Below, one piece after another: positions 23,733-43,569 of a stretch of DNA of 64,000 nucleotides. The position numbers and the translations under genes are program-made. Position 1 is the first letter of the stretch, and each line of letters opens with the position of its first letter. Source of the DNA: Chlorokybus atmophyticus (Eukaryota; Streptophyta; Chlorokybophyceae; Chlorokybales; Chlorokybaceae); the NCBI GenBank assembly GCA_009103225.1, contig RHPI01000008.1, forward strand, positions 530,211-594,210, written 5' to 3'. The notes beneath the pieces were generated by a model that saw nothing but the letters and a program-made list of their open reading frames with translations, searched no databases and was not told the DNA's origin.

Positions 23733-25784
23733 ATGGATGACAAGCGGCAGGCTGTCGGGGAGCAGGTCCGTCAAAGCTTCTTGTATGACTGTGTGTTCTG
23801 CTCAAGCTCGAATGAAGTGCTGTTGGTTGCTAGCCTTGCCTCATTGCGCTCGTACTATAGCATGATGGCCATGCTGCTGGTTCATGTTACAGAGCGTGGG
23901 CTCATGCATGCCACAACGGCGTTTTAATAACAAAACTGCCATGATTGTGCATGCCACAACATGGCCACTGATATTAACCCTGTCATGTTGCTTGCAGGAG
24001 CGGGAATCATCAATTCAGCTGGACGAGTTACCTGACGAGCTGCTGATCCGTGTGTTCTGCTTTGCGGGGGCGGAGGACGTCACCGCTTGTGCGGCGGTTT
24101 GCAGGCGCTGGCGAGCCCTGACCCATGAGCCAACGATATGGCGTTCTATGTGTCACCGCGAATACGGTTGTTCTGCCGAGCATCCTTCCTTGTCATGGGC
24201 TGACCATTACAAGCAGGTAGGTGGCACAGCAACAGCTTGATTGTGCACGCATGTCTGTGAGGTCGAGTTCGTATCTTCTGCTGTTCTGTTGCATGCTATG
24301 CGTGATGTTGAATCGTGTTGTGATATGCAGGTTCGCCTGTGCTTTGCTGAAGGCTGCCATAAGAACGATTCTGGTCACATGGTTGCGAGCATCATACGGC
24401 AAATGAGGATGATGCAAGCAGATGGCCGGAATGCATTGTCAGTGTTAGAGCATGCTGAGGAGGCTAGCTTAGGAGTTGTGACCAAGAAGGTTGGCACTGC
24501 AGAAGACACAGCATTGCACATTGCCGCAGACAGGTATTGCGCCTGGCAGTGCATGTGTAATTGACCTTACGCAGTGTGATCTTTGCATTTTTGCGTCGTG
24601 TGAGTATGTGCCACAGCGAGCATGGCTGAAGTTTTTTGTCCTTCTCTCTTCTTCATTAGGGGCTTTGTGGAGGCTGTGCAGTGGTTGCTGGCTCACACAG
24701 CAGACGTCAACGCGGCCAGCGCTGACGGAAATAGGCCTATTCACTATGCCGCACGGCGAGGCCACCTCACAACTGCCAAGTTGTTGCTGGATGCGGGTGG
24801 TGATGCCGACTGTGCCAATCAGCTGGGGGCCACGCCTCTTTTTGGTGCTGTGGTGGTTGGCGATCTTGAACTGATGGAGATGCTGGTTGCCCATGGTGCC
24901 AATGTAAACAGGTGGGTTGGCTCAACACAACTGTGCTGTGTAGTGTTTGCAAGTGCAGATTGCCTGTGTGGGCGCGGAGAGCCTGACAGCAGCTCTGTTT
25001 TGCCAGTGCCAATAACTTGGGCGAGACCCCTCTGTTCATTGCGACATGGATCGGCCCTCTGAGGTCTTTGGAGTGGCTGCTACAGCATGGTGCCAACGCC
25101 AATCTGGCCGACCACAGCGGCATCTCACCATTGCACAAAGCCTGCTTACTTGGCGATGTTGCTAGTGTGCGGCTGCTGTTAGAGTATGGCGCGGATGTTG
25201 AGCAGGTACAGGCAGTATCTTTATTGTAAGTCTGATTCACTTCCATGTGTTAGGGATTGGGGGTTGGCAGCTTGTGCAGCACCTTACATGCTTTTCTGCA
25301 TGTGCAGGTGACGGTCAGTGGCAGGCGCGCTGTACATTTTGTCTCGGCGTCAGGCAACTGCGAGATACTGCACCTGTTGCTTCAGCATGGCGCCAGCATC
25401 CGCATACGGGACCGGGCTGGAAACACTCCTCTCCATGTTGCCGCTGGAAAGGGCCGTCTTGAGATGGTGAGGGCGCTGGTAGCAGCAGGGGCGGACTGTA
25501 CAGCACGAAACATCGATAGGTGAGAGTTTTTGCATCTGTCCGACGTCGGCTTGATGAAACCACACAAGTTCTGCAGCAACCTTGTGTGCCGTCCTGGTGA
25601 TAGAGTGTGTCTCATGGCTATTACTATGTGCAGGTACACTCCAGCTGAGCAGGCTTGGATGCGTTCTGAGGTTGCTACAGCCGCGTGGTTAAATGGTAAA
25701 GATCCCAGTGCAAGAGTCATGACGCGGTTTCCGCGCTCTCCTTGCACTCTGCGACCACTTATTCCTGCAGTGTCAGCCGTGTAG
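23733..25784 (+). CDS. F-box protein with ankyrin repeats
   Basis: Seven exons: 23733-23765, 23998-24216, 24331-24533, 24660-24911, 25007-25205, 25308-25519, 25634-25784; 1269 nt, 422 residues. An F-box occupies about residues 19-62 (LDELPDELLIRVFCFAG, CRRWRALTHEPTIWRSM), expected to dock on SKP1 in an SCF ubiquitin ligase. A linker of about 80 residues follows. Residues 143-372 then hold about seven ankyrin repeats with typical words (TALHIAADR, RPIHYAARRGHLTTAKLLLD, GATPLFGAVVVGD, GISPLHKACLLGD, GNTPLHVAAGKGRLEMVR), the likely substrate-binding surface. The tail is short and basic (MTRFPRSPC...). The first exon is only 11 codons; its ATG is the nearest in-frame start with a good donor. Substrate unknown. 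Confidence 0.9.
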
Positions 25785-28697
25785 GTAGAGCTACCAGAGT
25801 GTACAGTGCCCTAATTTGTTCATTGGCTGTTTTGTGTTCAGACGATTGCATAAAAGTTGCTTTAAAGCGGTTGATTATCCCTGGTCACCTTTGTCCTTGT
25901 AGCATGTCACTTCACGCGCTCATCTCAACGAGCGAGCTAGGTCAGAAATGCAATGAGTTTGTCCATTGGCACAAACAACTTGTCAAGACAACATGTGTAA
26001 GCACGTTTGTCTTAAGATTAGGGTTAACCCCAAGGCAAACAGCACAACACAGCAGATGTTTAGGCGGGGGCCAAGATATAGTGCTAACACTACACTACCT
26101 GCATGACACACCCTAGAACACTGAGCACACTACACCCTCAAGCTGCATCAGCAGCACAATGAAGTGCAACCATGCGTGAAGCGCACGGATGCGGTTAAAG
26201 GAGAGGTGAGTGGCGAGATCTTTGCAGGTTTCAACATGTAGGACTCTGACGGTGATAACAATTGCTTGAACGCAACATGTGCATAAACAACTTTCTTGTG
26301 TAAGACATCATCTACGTAATTGAAGTGGTCAATTGCAGGATACATGCAGTGTTGTCAACCATAGTTAACAGAAACAAAGTGGTCAAGTAAGTAATGGCAT
26401 CCATCAGACGTTATGACATAACAAAGTGGATCTTACACTAGGCGGGGCCAGCCCTTCAAGACTGGCGCTACCACTGCACTGATGCAATTGCAACAGCTCA
26501 GCAACACATGCATGTTGCCATAGTACCATACCCTTTATACACACAGGAGGGCAATAGAGGTAGGGTGAGAAGTAGTTAGTAGGTAGAATGTAGGCGCCTT
26601 TTGCTTCGGTGATCGATTTGGTGAGTGTTTTTGTGGTGTTAGTAACATTGCATGTGCACATAGGTTTGCATGTGTGAATGCCCTCTTGCATGTTTTGTAC
26701 ACATCCCACCCGCCACGCCTTGCCTTGCTGTCGCTGCTACATTGCTACTGTCGTTGAAGTCCTGGTCCCACTGGCTCTAATTACCGGCAGCTGTAGCTAC
26801 AGGTTTGTACACGGTTGCTTTGCCATCCTGCCCTGCTGCCTCGCCCATCCCTCCGCCCCACTCACATGCACTTAGTTGGCACATAGTTAGCTTTTAAGCC
26901 CCTAGTGGAATAAAAGTCATACCCCCTGCATGTGCCTTGCTGCTGTGCCCTATGCCATGCACCTGCCCCTCAGATAAGCCTATATGCATTTGCCTAATGT
27001 GTTCGTGCGGTTAGTCAATGCAACTTGTCTTGAGTGTGCCACTCATGTTGCAACATGCATTTCTGCGAGCGTCACCATACATGGTATCGTTCAACACACA
27101 TCCGCCGTCACCTGGTATATGCTTGATCACCGAATTCCACCATCCTACCATTTACATATCTTCTACGCCAAATCACTTCAATTATTGAATCATATTGGAC
27201 ATGCACGCATGAACTGTGCGTACTTGTGCAATGGTGAGGTGTAAATAAGAGCCAAGCAACGTATGTGTGCTTATGCAACATGCATTGACTCGCATTCCAG
27301 GCCACACACGCAGTTTGTCTACATGTACACAACATCAAATCCGAGCTAGTTAATCGATCGCACATATTGCTGGAGTTGTATGTCATCATATAAAGGAAGC
27401 CATTATTGGTACCATCATGATGTGTTGCATCATGCATTTGAAACATGCAGCTTGTACGAGAGATGCTGAAGAAACATGCGGGGCGGTATATTCAGCATGG
27501 TATTTAAACTTTAAAAGTTAAATACGATCGACATACGATTACTAATCATTCATTTTTCATCACACAGCTAACTCAATGATATTACTCACACATCATCAGA
27601 CAAGCTTCTCAAAGCTTGTGCAAATACTGACCTCCCTACAAGTTTCTGATGGAGAGTAAGGTGGGTTTAGCTCATGGGCCACGATTGGTGACTCTTGTGC
27701 AAGCGACATTTGTGGGGTCTTACATTGACACCTAGTCCTGTTGAGGGCAGACTGCAACTTGTTACGTAACGTACGGCCTTGGATCTGTCCATTCGTCACC
27801 GCTTACGTAACAACACGCAGTGCCGAATGCGTAAGCGCCACGCGTACAAACAGCAGCAGCCGGACGTACGCTCGGGGTGTGCATGCGGCGGCACTGTCGT
27901 CGATGCTGTGGTTGTCATCGTGGCGGGCGATAGTGGTTGTGGGCAGCCAAAGGCCGTCCGTGCAGCGTAGTGCATACAAGCCTGAGCGGAGATCCATTGG
28001 CAAAAGCCGCAGCTGGCATTGTGATTGTGTCGGTGCAGCAGCAGCCACGACAATGCTGTCGCCGCCGAGAACCTGTGGCTCATGTCTGCGCCGCTTCTGC
28101 TGAAGCGTCTTGCGGGCGGAGGCCGCAGAACTGCCGCGCGTGCGAGGACCGCCATTGCTCGACGCCGGCGACAACAGCTGCCCCGTGGCTCTGAAAGGTG
28201 TGCTTTGGCTTTAGTGAACGGCAATGCACGGTTGATCTCCGCACAGCTGCACTTAGACAGTTGGTTTCTAGCCAAGCTGTTACCGAAGCGAAGCATAAAG
28301 TTCTGGGAAAGTCCTGGAAGATTGTTGTAGTTTCACACGCAGTTAGAGCTGCAGTTCAGCACACTTCTACATTAAGTTGCACGCACATGGGCGCTGCAGC
28401 ACAGGCCTGTCAGTGCAGCTTCGCTTAGCAGAATGCATTTACTCAAGGGAAAAAAGTTTGCAAGCAACTATGTGCAACAATGCAATAGCAACCAGGATAC
28501 TCTGTTTGGCACACAATCTCGCAAAATCATACCAACCTACTATCAGAGCAGGTGGCAAGCGGATGCTTGGTCTCAGTGGTAGCACATCAGATTGGATCAC
28601 AACAGCAGCTTGGTTAAGCTTCTGACTGTCACAGCTGCCAGAGCCACTGGCCCAGGAGGCATAGTCTGACAGGTGCTGGTCCTCTGAATATTGCAGG
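25785..28697. other. Long spacer between the F-box gene and pantothenate kinase
   Basis: No gene I can support. 26500-26550 (ATGTTGCCATAGTACCATA) resembles 46195-46225, and 26740-26960 (ending AAGCCCCTAG) resembles 43400-43520 and 6600-6700, so repeats are present. 27760-28200 is GC-rich and open in several frames on both strands but matches nothing I know. 27480-27600 is AT-rich. The base run at 28688-28697 reads ATTGCAGG directly before the pantothenate kinase ATG, so an upstream untranslated exon may lie in this spacer. Confidence 0.45.
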
Positions 28698-31505
28698 ATG
28701 CAAGCGCCAGATTGGCTAGCCGGAGCACCTCCGAGCATTGGTCTTGACATTGGCGGGACTTTATGCAAGATGGTGTATTTTGAGCCAGACAGTTCCCCCA
28801 CGTCCAACAACGCAGGTACATCATTTGAACAGGCACACAACCTAGCACACAGTGGTCCTCCAAACGCATTGACGTCTTTTTGTTCTTGGTCACAAAGTCA
28901 ATGGTGCGCAAGCATTGTCGAACGGGCGAAAAACACTCGCGCGACTGAGGATACAAGTCAGCACCACTCTAGCTGACTCCACGCTAGACCAGCAAGCTGC
29001 ATGCCAAAGGTACCACGCCAAGAAAGCAATCAAGACACAAGGGCAGCACACTCAGACTTGCTTCAGTCGGTGCATTACTAGATGTGAAGCAATGCACCTC
29101 ATGCTATGACAAATTTCTTGGGAGTTTGTGTTTTGTGTACGCATGCATTGTAGTATACATTGCTGGGAAGGCGTCACTGATAGGACGCTTGACTAAGCGC
29201 CCTTCCATTACCAAAGCATTGTGAAGTTGCCAGCTTTGCGGTGTAATCAAGACATCTTTGGTGTGTGTATGACCAGCGCCCAAAGCCCCATGCAGTCTGC
29301 TGAGTCCCCTTGCACCACGCCTGACGCCTTGTGGAGCCAAAGCCACCAGCCTATTGTGCTGGAGGGTCGAGGAGTGCTGCATTTCCAGCACTTTGGTACG
29401 CTTGTTATTCTGCAGTATGCTGAGTTGCCTAATCACGCGTATCAGCTGTTGATCTGTCATACTTGCTGGCACAGAAACCTGGAAGATGGATGAGTTCTTA
29501 CCCATTGCAAAGGAACACGCAGGTTTTGCATTTGGCGCGACAGGGTGCGCATCGTTGCTATCATCATGCTATTAGCGCTTGACAGGGAAACCACGCAGTA
29601 CAGGCCATGCGCATTGTTCCAACCAGGCAGTAGTGTAACATCTCAGTGCCTTGTAGGGGGGGTGCTCGCAAGTATGAGGAACGCTTCTCAGAGCAGGCCA
29701 GAATACACCTGGCACGAACGGACGAGTTAACCTGGTAACAGGTTTTGAACTATCTGACACCAAGCTTGGGTGTTGTCTTTCTATGCGTATTTACATACTG
29801 ACTGTTTTGGTTATTGCTGTCGCTTTTCTACAGCCTAATACGTGGCATTGACATGCTGGCATGGCATGCCGTGGGCGATTGCTTCACCTTTCCAACAGGT
29901 ACAGACACCCATCAAGTGGCATGTCAACAAAGTACAGTGTCATCATGGTCCGGTGCACCAGCCAATGCGGCGTATCTGTCTGTCTCAGGCCTTCGCAATG
30001 ACCCTTTCGTACCTACAGCTTTCTGCATGTCAATGGCAGGTTCGTACACAGCTGGAGCCGTGCAGAAGCCGTTGCAGTCGACCACTTCCAGCAGTTCCAA
30101 TGCTGAAGACACGACAGATGCTTTTGCTGCACAGAATGTGAATCTGGAGTTTCCAGACCAAGTCCTAATTCCTGTTGACATGCATACAGGGCGCCACGGC
30201 GCACCGTATCCATACCTGGTAAGGGCTGAAGTCCAAACACTTGTACGTGTAGTATCTCACTTTAGCCGTACAGCATTTTGCCGGTTGATCTGCGCACTGA
30301 CTGCAATGATGCAAGCACAACTCATGTTACGTCCCTCTCGTGTATAATTGCTTCCCTCCACCAAGCAAGAGAGTTGTTGAACTGGCTCAGTTTGACGAAA
30401 GCCAACATCCTCTGCGTGCAGGTCGTGAACATTGGGTCAGGAGTCTCCATCCTGCTAGTCACTGGACCAGGTTCATTCTCGCGCGTGGGAGGCTCATCTA
30501 TAGGCGGCAGCACGTTTCTTGTAGGTGGCATGGCAACTGCCAATTCAGTGTTTTCCTCATAGATTTGCGTGGCTGCCTTAACCCTCTCAGAATCCGCTTA
30601 TGCCCCTCGCCTGGATAATGCTCAAAGTCAATTATCAACAGGGCCTGGCGCATGCGCTGACGGGTTGTGCCTCGTTTTCTGAGGCGTTGGCATTGGCTGC
30701 CAGAGGAGACTCCACTGCTGTGGACATGCTTGTTGGCGACATTTATGGAGGAGATTATGACCAGTTGAGTACAAGAACCAGTCAATGTTGCTGAGGATGC
30801 TGACCTCGAAGCTGTTGGGCTGTATTCATGAAGCGATGTTTAAATTATGGCCCTGCCCGTAGGTTTGGCTTGGCTGCGACCATTGTAGCATCATCATTTG
30901 GCAAGCTCGTGCGGCCTGAAGCGCGAAAAGATTCTGGTAGCGTCAAAGCACTCTCTTTGGAAACACTCTCACTGCATGGCCCTCGTTCACCTGGGCCCAA
31001 TGTTATACTGACGTGCTTGTTTGCATGCATAATAGCCAACAAGGCGGAGGATTTGGCAAAGTCGGCACTTCTGATGGTCACCAATAATGCAGGTACCTAA
31101 GTAACAACAGTCGAGGTTTTGCCAGATTCACAAACACAAGTATGACTCAGCCCATAACACACAGGCAGCTTGGCGATGCTGCATGCGCGCGCTGCGGGGG
31201 CCCGCCGCATTCTTTTTGCAGGCAGCTTTTTGCGGCACAACATTCTTGCGATGCGCTTGCTGGCGGTCGCTGTTGAGTTCTGGTCCAAAGGAGATGTGCA
31301 GGTGAATACGACCTGGCTTGCCTGCAATATGCAATGCGTCTGCAGCTTGGATGCAGTATGGATGTGCCCCACAGAAGTATATTGTACAATTGTTGCGGAG
31401 GTCACGCGTTGCAGCTGACTTTGACTGCTTTGTCAGGCAGTTTTCCTGTGCCATATCGGCCACGCTGGTGCAATTGGAGCACTGCTTAGCACATTAGATA
31501 ATTAG
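28698..31505 (+). CDS. Type II (eukaryotic) pantothenate kinase
   Basis: Phosphorylates pantothenate with ATP, the first and regulated step of coenzyme A synthesis. Twelve exons: 28698-28815, 29234-29395, 29475-29544, 29657-29734, 29834-29898, 30040-30218, 30422-30520, 30642-30763, 30863-30936, 31036-31092, 31165-31301, 31437-31505; 1230 nt, 409 residues. Landmarks: the ATP loop [14 protein letters not shown] (residues 17-30), [104 protein letters not shown] and [10 protein letters not shown]. Exon 2 is the weakest call: it is phase-compatible, but the family block G-x-TG-x-RD usually found there is not seen, so the exon or the protein may differ in this part. An acceptor-like TTGCAG just before the ATG suggests an upstream non-coding exon. 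Confidence 0.93.
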
Positions 31506-32156
31506 TCAAGCTTGCTCGATAGCGCGTTACGCATGTAAGCTTGGCACTGTGGTTTGTCAACAAGCAGATTTCAACACTAGCGAAGCAGCTGACAATCAAG
31601 TGCTACTCGCACACTCTTTCCCCTGGATTGCGTGTGCAGTTGTGTGCGCTTGGAACAATATGCAAGTGTAGTTGAGATTGTTCCATAGAGATATAGACAA
31701 AACTGTGTACAGGAAGTGTACAGCGGCAGCAGAATATGCACGTAATGTATGCAACGTGCACGACACATGCATGGACACTTGACAACAATCACACTCACCT
31801 CTATCACGACCACCGGGCTAGGTACACACTGCCTACTACTACCTACTTCACTACTCTACTGCCCAACCCTGTCAGTCTGCAAGCATGCATTACCTGCCAC
31901 ATCGCCAGTAGAGTCAACCTTGAGTAGGACCACGTTGACGACCACAATGTGTTCGTCTGGGCATTGCCAGCGGAGAGAGTCGCAGCAACACTATCAAGTC
32001 AATGACAGTTTATGTGCCACAAGTACTGGAAGGCTGTGAAGATTATTATGCCTGGCGCACAAATAGACATCTTGGTCGTGATAACTTTGCAACTTGAAGA
32101 GCATACTCTGAGACTGATATGGGCAATTTGAATGCATGCAGACTTGTGCCAAGATA
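31506..32156. repeat. Spacer with a short copy of the CACCGGG-core repeat
   Basis: 3' of pantothenate kinase. 31795-31900 (CGACCACCGGGCTAGG, then CTACTACTACCTACTTCACT and GCAAGCATGCATTACCTG) matches the head of the repeat copies at 43.6, 44.9 and 50.0 kb in order and orientation. No gene seen. Confidence 0.5.
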
Positions 32157-32500
32157 ACTGCTCGCAACAAGCGCTTGTTCAAAGACAGATGTGGGCCGTA
32201 CAGTCGCGTGGCCAAAAGGCGCAAGTGTTTGAATGTCCATACGCGGCTTCTTTCCCTCCAGGCGCCTTGTGTGAATGCTGCAGAGGGTGCAGAGGCCCTT
32301 GCCGGTGAGAGTCCTCTGCACCATCGAGATCTACACGCCTACCAGATGACGCGGCGGAGCGGACCGCTTCAAGCACTCTTAGTCTGTGCTGCAAAGGGTG
32401 CAGCTCGACCTTGAAGGCAAGGACATGGTCAAGCAGGCTACAAGCCTTGACAACCGAGTCAGAGGTATGAGGGTTGGGCCATGGATCTAGGGAGCCTGCA
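32157..32500 (+). pseudogene. Truncated duplicate of the SMG1 3' end (FATC region)
   Basis: This segment is collinear with 42241-42736 of the SMG1 gene in the window. It shares CTGCTCGCAACAAG, the exon block GCGGAGCGGACCGCTTCAAG, CAGTCTGTGCTGCA-like words and the end CCATGGATCTAG, with the stop at 32488-32490. It includes part of SMG1 intron 8, so it arose by DNA duplication, not from a spliced RNA. It lacks the sequence equivalent to the end of exon 9, intron 9 and the start of exon 10. The FATC tail is altered: ATSLDN is kept but the Tyr-Glu-Gly-Trp motif is lost. There is no kinase sequence upstream. Non-functional as a kinase. Confidence 0.85.
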
Positions 32501-32690
32501 ACTTGATTTGCTGATGAATATTGCTCGATCCTTACCACCATCTCGTCACCTGCTGCTCACGACGCCTGCCTCTGTTGCCTCACGTCCTTTCATGCTCCGT
32601 CATGGCCACCTCCGCCCAGCTGACATCAGTCCGTGGCGTGCATGGCATCCACCTCAATTACCAGCGAGCCACGGGCGCCCACATGGTGAG

Positions 32691-33920
32691 TTAGTTGACC
32701 AGCCATGCTTGCCCTGATTTCAGTATGAAGAACTCGTGCGCCTTTGTGGGCAGCTCCAGTCGCTGAATCCTCTCGTCCACATGCTCAGCTATGACAAAAC
32801 AAACTGCAACCACGACCAGTGAGTTGACTGTGACATCATCAAGGAGGACACGTAATAAACAATGTACACATGCATACCGACATGGGCGTCGCACAAGACC
32901 GCCTCTTGTATGAGTGCCTCCGCCAAAGCATACCGCTCACCAGCCTGTCATGCACACAGTAACCATTGAATCACAATCACCTACTCACCAGCATCCGCAG
33001 CATTAGACCTCACCAACCTTGGTGACAAATCGCAGTTGAGTCAGATCTTGGGCATTGAGCCTTTCTTCTAGTTCAACAGTGTTGGCTCTGAAAGCCAAGA
33101 GCTCCTGGTACTTGCCTAAGTGGCGTTCACTTTTAACAATGATCAAGCAAGACCCGACATGCAACCTAGGGTCTGCGCTGGGGGGGAGTTTGACGAGCGC
33201 CATGCCGTCGAACTGAGCCTCATCATCACCCCTGACGCACAGCCTGGCATCATACACCATTGATCCAATAACACGCGCTTGAGCATGATGGAATGATGGA
33301 ATGATGGAAAAACAGCTTGCAACATGTCATGCATTGCTGAGTGTTCGTTGCCGGTCTCAACGCCTTCCTTGGTAAACCTGGCTTGTAGCTTAGCAAGTGT
33401 GCCCGATCGCTCCACAATTGGGACATAAGTTGCTCCATCTTCCAAGTCCAGGAAGTCCCAAACTGGCAAAGGCTCGACTCCCACTATGACAAGTGCACTG
33501 ACCCCCGAAAACTTCAAAAACCTGAACACATGTCCTTGCGAATCCCACTTTTGGGGATACAAAGTGCCATTGGATCGAATAAACCGTTTTGGTCCGGTCA
33601 TGCAAAGTCTGGAAGCTATGGTACATGTTGCAATGCAACATGTACCATAGCTTTCAGTTCTTGTCGTCATCAAAGGCAACCTTACACAACGAACATGTCA
33701 TGAGCGCGTTACCTACATGCAGCAGACTCACGTCCAACTTCTAAATCGCGGTGCCTTGGATAGCCAATGCACAAAGCTCATCCAGATCTCTGTCCTTCTT
33801 TATCAGAACTACCTGTGGCATGTCAGTGGCACGTTGTCGCCGGACCCAAACGCTTGCCTTGTTCGATGGCCTGACAAGCAACACAAAAACAACGCACGCA
33901 TGCAAAGCACTGTGAGATAA
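32691..33920 (-). CDS. Unrecognised multi-exon protein gene, 5' end unresolved
   Basis: 3' exons that join cleanly (minus strand): about 33280-33018, 32944-32878, 32788-32691. They give a C-terminus AGERYALAEALIQEAVLCDA, AEHVDERIQRLELPTKAHEF and FILKSGQAWLVN-stop. An upstream exon near 33590-33315 reads LYPQKWDSQGHVFRFLKFSG and ALVIVGVEPLPVWDF. A likely N-terminal exon at about 33815-33755 reads VVLIKKDRDLDELCALAIQ, then runs into TAG, so a splice junction or a disabling stop lies there. I do not recognise the family. The N-terminal piece has the length and pattern of ubiquitin-like Crinkler N-termini, but that is only an impression. It sits between the SMG1 fragment and SMG1 on the opposite strand. 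A 41-bp palindrome (33613-33653) lies in the presumed intron. It could be a decaying gene. Confidence 0.5.
33613..33653. repeat. Near-perfect 41-bp palindrome
   Basis: Two 20-bp arms (33613-33632, 33634-33653) are exact inverted repeats around one central A. The left arm begins AAGCTATGGTACATG. It can form a long hairpin or cruciform. It lies between probable exons of the unrecognised minus-strand gene. Confidence 0.95.
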
Positions 33921-34812
33921 ATGCGCGTACACGCTTGTGTGGTACAGCAACTGTGCATTTGTACTTACTTACTTTCTTGGCTTTGCAGCTTGCACTGGAG
34001 GCAACCGCGGTTTGACTGCAGTTGGCAATCGCAAGGCCGCAAAGCGATGCGCGCGTGTGACAGTGAACTGGGCAACCTGCGTCAACATGTTTCACCGCTG
34101 CGCTGGGTCTTTCTTGCAACCCTGCGCATTGTTGGCTCGGTTGATGGTGATGGTGATGATGACACTGATTATGCACGTGCTGAATTCGACAGCAACATTT
34201 AACTACAAGGACGAGCGCATGCATGCCACAAATCATCAACCATGCAGTGTGCATGTGAGGCTGCGAATCTAGATCTGCAGAAGAGGCGTGCGCATCTCAG
34301 CGTGTACGAGCAAGTAGATTAACCAGTATCGCAGTTGCGTGTGTGCGTGCATGTGCTAAGGCAGTAGTTATGAGACGAGACAGCTTGTCGTGCCAGGCGG
34401 GGACAGAACAGCTGCCCGCGTGCTACAATGCAGCAGTCTTGGCATGCAAATCAAGCATAACAACATATTCACCTGCACAGCAGGTAAGGCAGAGGTGTAG
34501 GCGACGACAGATCAGCAGCCTGCCCGAACGCTCCCGCCTACGCCTACGCCCCCGCCGCCGCCGTCCAAGACTTTTACAGCACTATCGCTATTCTACAGAC
34601 ATCCGCCCACACGCACATATGGGCATGCTGGGCAGGATGAATGGTGGCGGCGGCGGTGACGACGACCCGGTGTCGCCGTCCAGCACACCCACACGCAAGC
34701 AACGTCGGGCAGGCTATGCACAACAACTGAACATGGTCGGCTAGTCCTCCTCGGATGATGATGATGATGGTTATGACCATGATGATGTTGATCTGCACGT
34801 AAGGCGGCAAGG
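33921..34812. promoter_or_regulatory. Upstream region of SMG1
   Basis: Divergent spacer between the unrecognised gene and SMG1. It holds a (GAT)n run at 34754-34770 and GC-rich CGCC runs at 34540-34560. An open frame at 34619-34744 (MGMLGRMNGGGGGDDD start) has its own stop before the SMG1 ATG. It could be an upstream ORF or part of an alternative 5' exon. Confidence 0.4.
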
Positions 34813-42725
<7,913 letters not shown>

Positions 42726-43560
42726 ACAGCCTGCATCATACTACTTTGCCTGAACCTATGACTGCACCTGAACTGTGCACGTGTCGATTCACACAGGCAC
42801 CTCCACGAACAGGTAACATCCTCTCCTTCTCTGCAGCTTGCTTGATGACTATGACTGAAGGGTGCTTATGGCTGCTTAACGCTGGTGTATGCAGATGTGA
42901 TGACGAACGTGTCCTCAAGTGGTGTGGACGACGTGTCCCATTGTGTATGTGTCTAGCTAGGTGCCACGTTCAGTCTATGAACACACGATGGGCGCTGTCT
43001 GAGTTGCGCAAGTGGTTTGTATAGTGTCTGATCTTGTGTTGCTACTTCATCGGTACAGTCAAATTGCTGTGCCCCCGGGCAGTCTGCATCATGCACACTG
43101 CTAAGCATATGTACACCGTATCAGTGCGACACAAGCCACTAGAACAGTCAACCTCCTCAGATAAATGTACATGTTAAGTACAGCGCCAGTCGCTCACTAC
43201 AAGTAGTAACACCACACTTATTGCAACCATCACACAGTTGCTCTGCGCACCATATATTGTTACCCACACGTGCAATGGTCAGTCACATGCAGCATTGCAT
43301 ATATACTACACATGCAGACCGTCCACTCCACGTTGTTGTCCACTGCCACGTCCTTAGTGCGTCACAGCGGCGGTGCTGACACGACGGCTGCCACACAGGC
43401 AGTGCTCCAGCGCCATCACTGGCGTGTCCTGATGTCACCGCTGTATCGTTGCCGTCATTGTCAGCATCACCCTGCTGCCGCTGCTTGCACTTAGCTACGA
43501 AGCCCCTAGCTAGCCTCCTGGTGTATACAGAAAATTCAAGTGATCATGATACATGCAACA
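42726..43560. other. Spacer downstream of SMG1, repeat fragments
   Basis: SMG1 3' UTR and intergenic DNA. 43400-43520 (ending GAAGCCCCTAGCTAGCC) resembles 26740-26915 and 6600-6700. No gene recognised. Confidence 0.45.
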
Positions 43561-43569
43561 TGCATAACA

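Noticed and set aside
27760-28200. GC-rich block open in several frames, considered as a gene
   Set aside because: Frames on both strands are equally open and compositionally biased, with no domain and no convincing splice sites.
32046-32541. Minus-strand frames across the SMG1 fragment
   Set aside because: They are antisense shadows of the duplicated SMG1 tail; the same antisense words occur opposite the intact gene at 42.0-42.4 kb.
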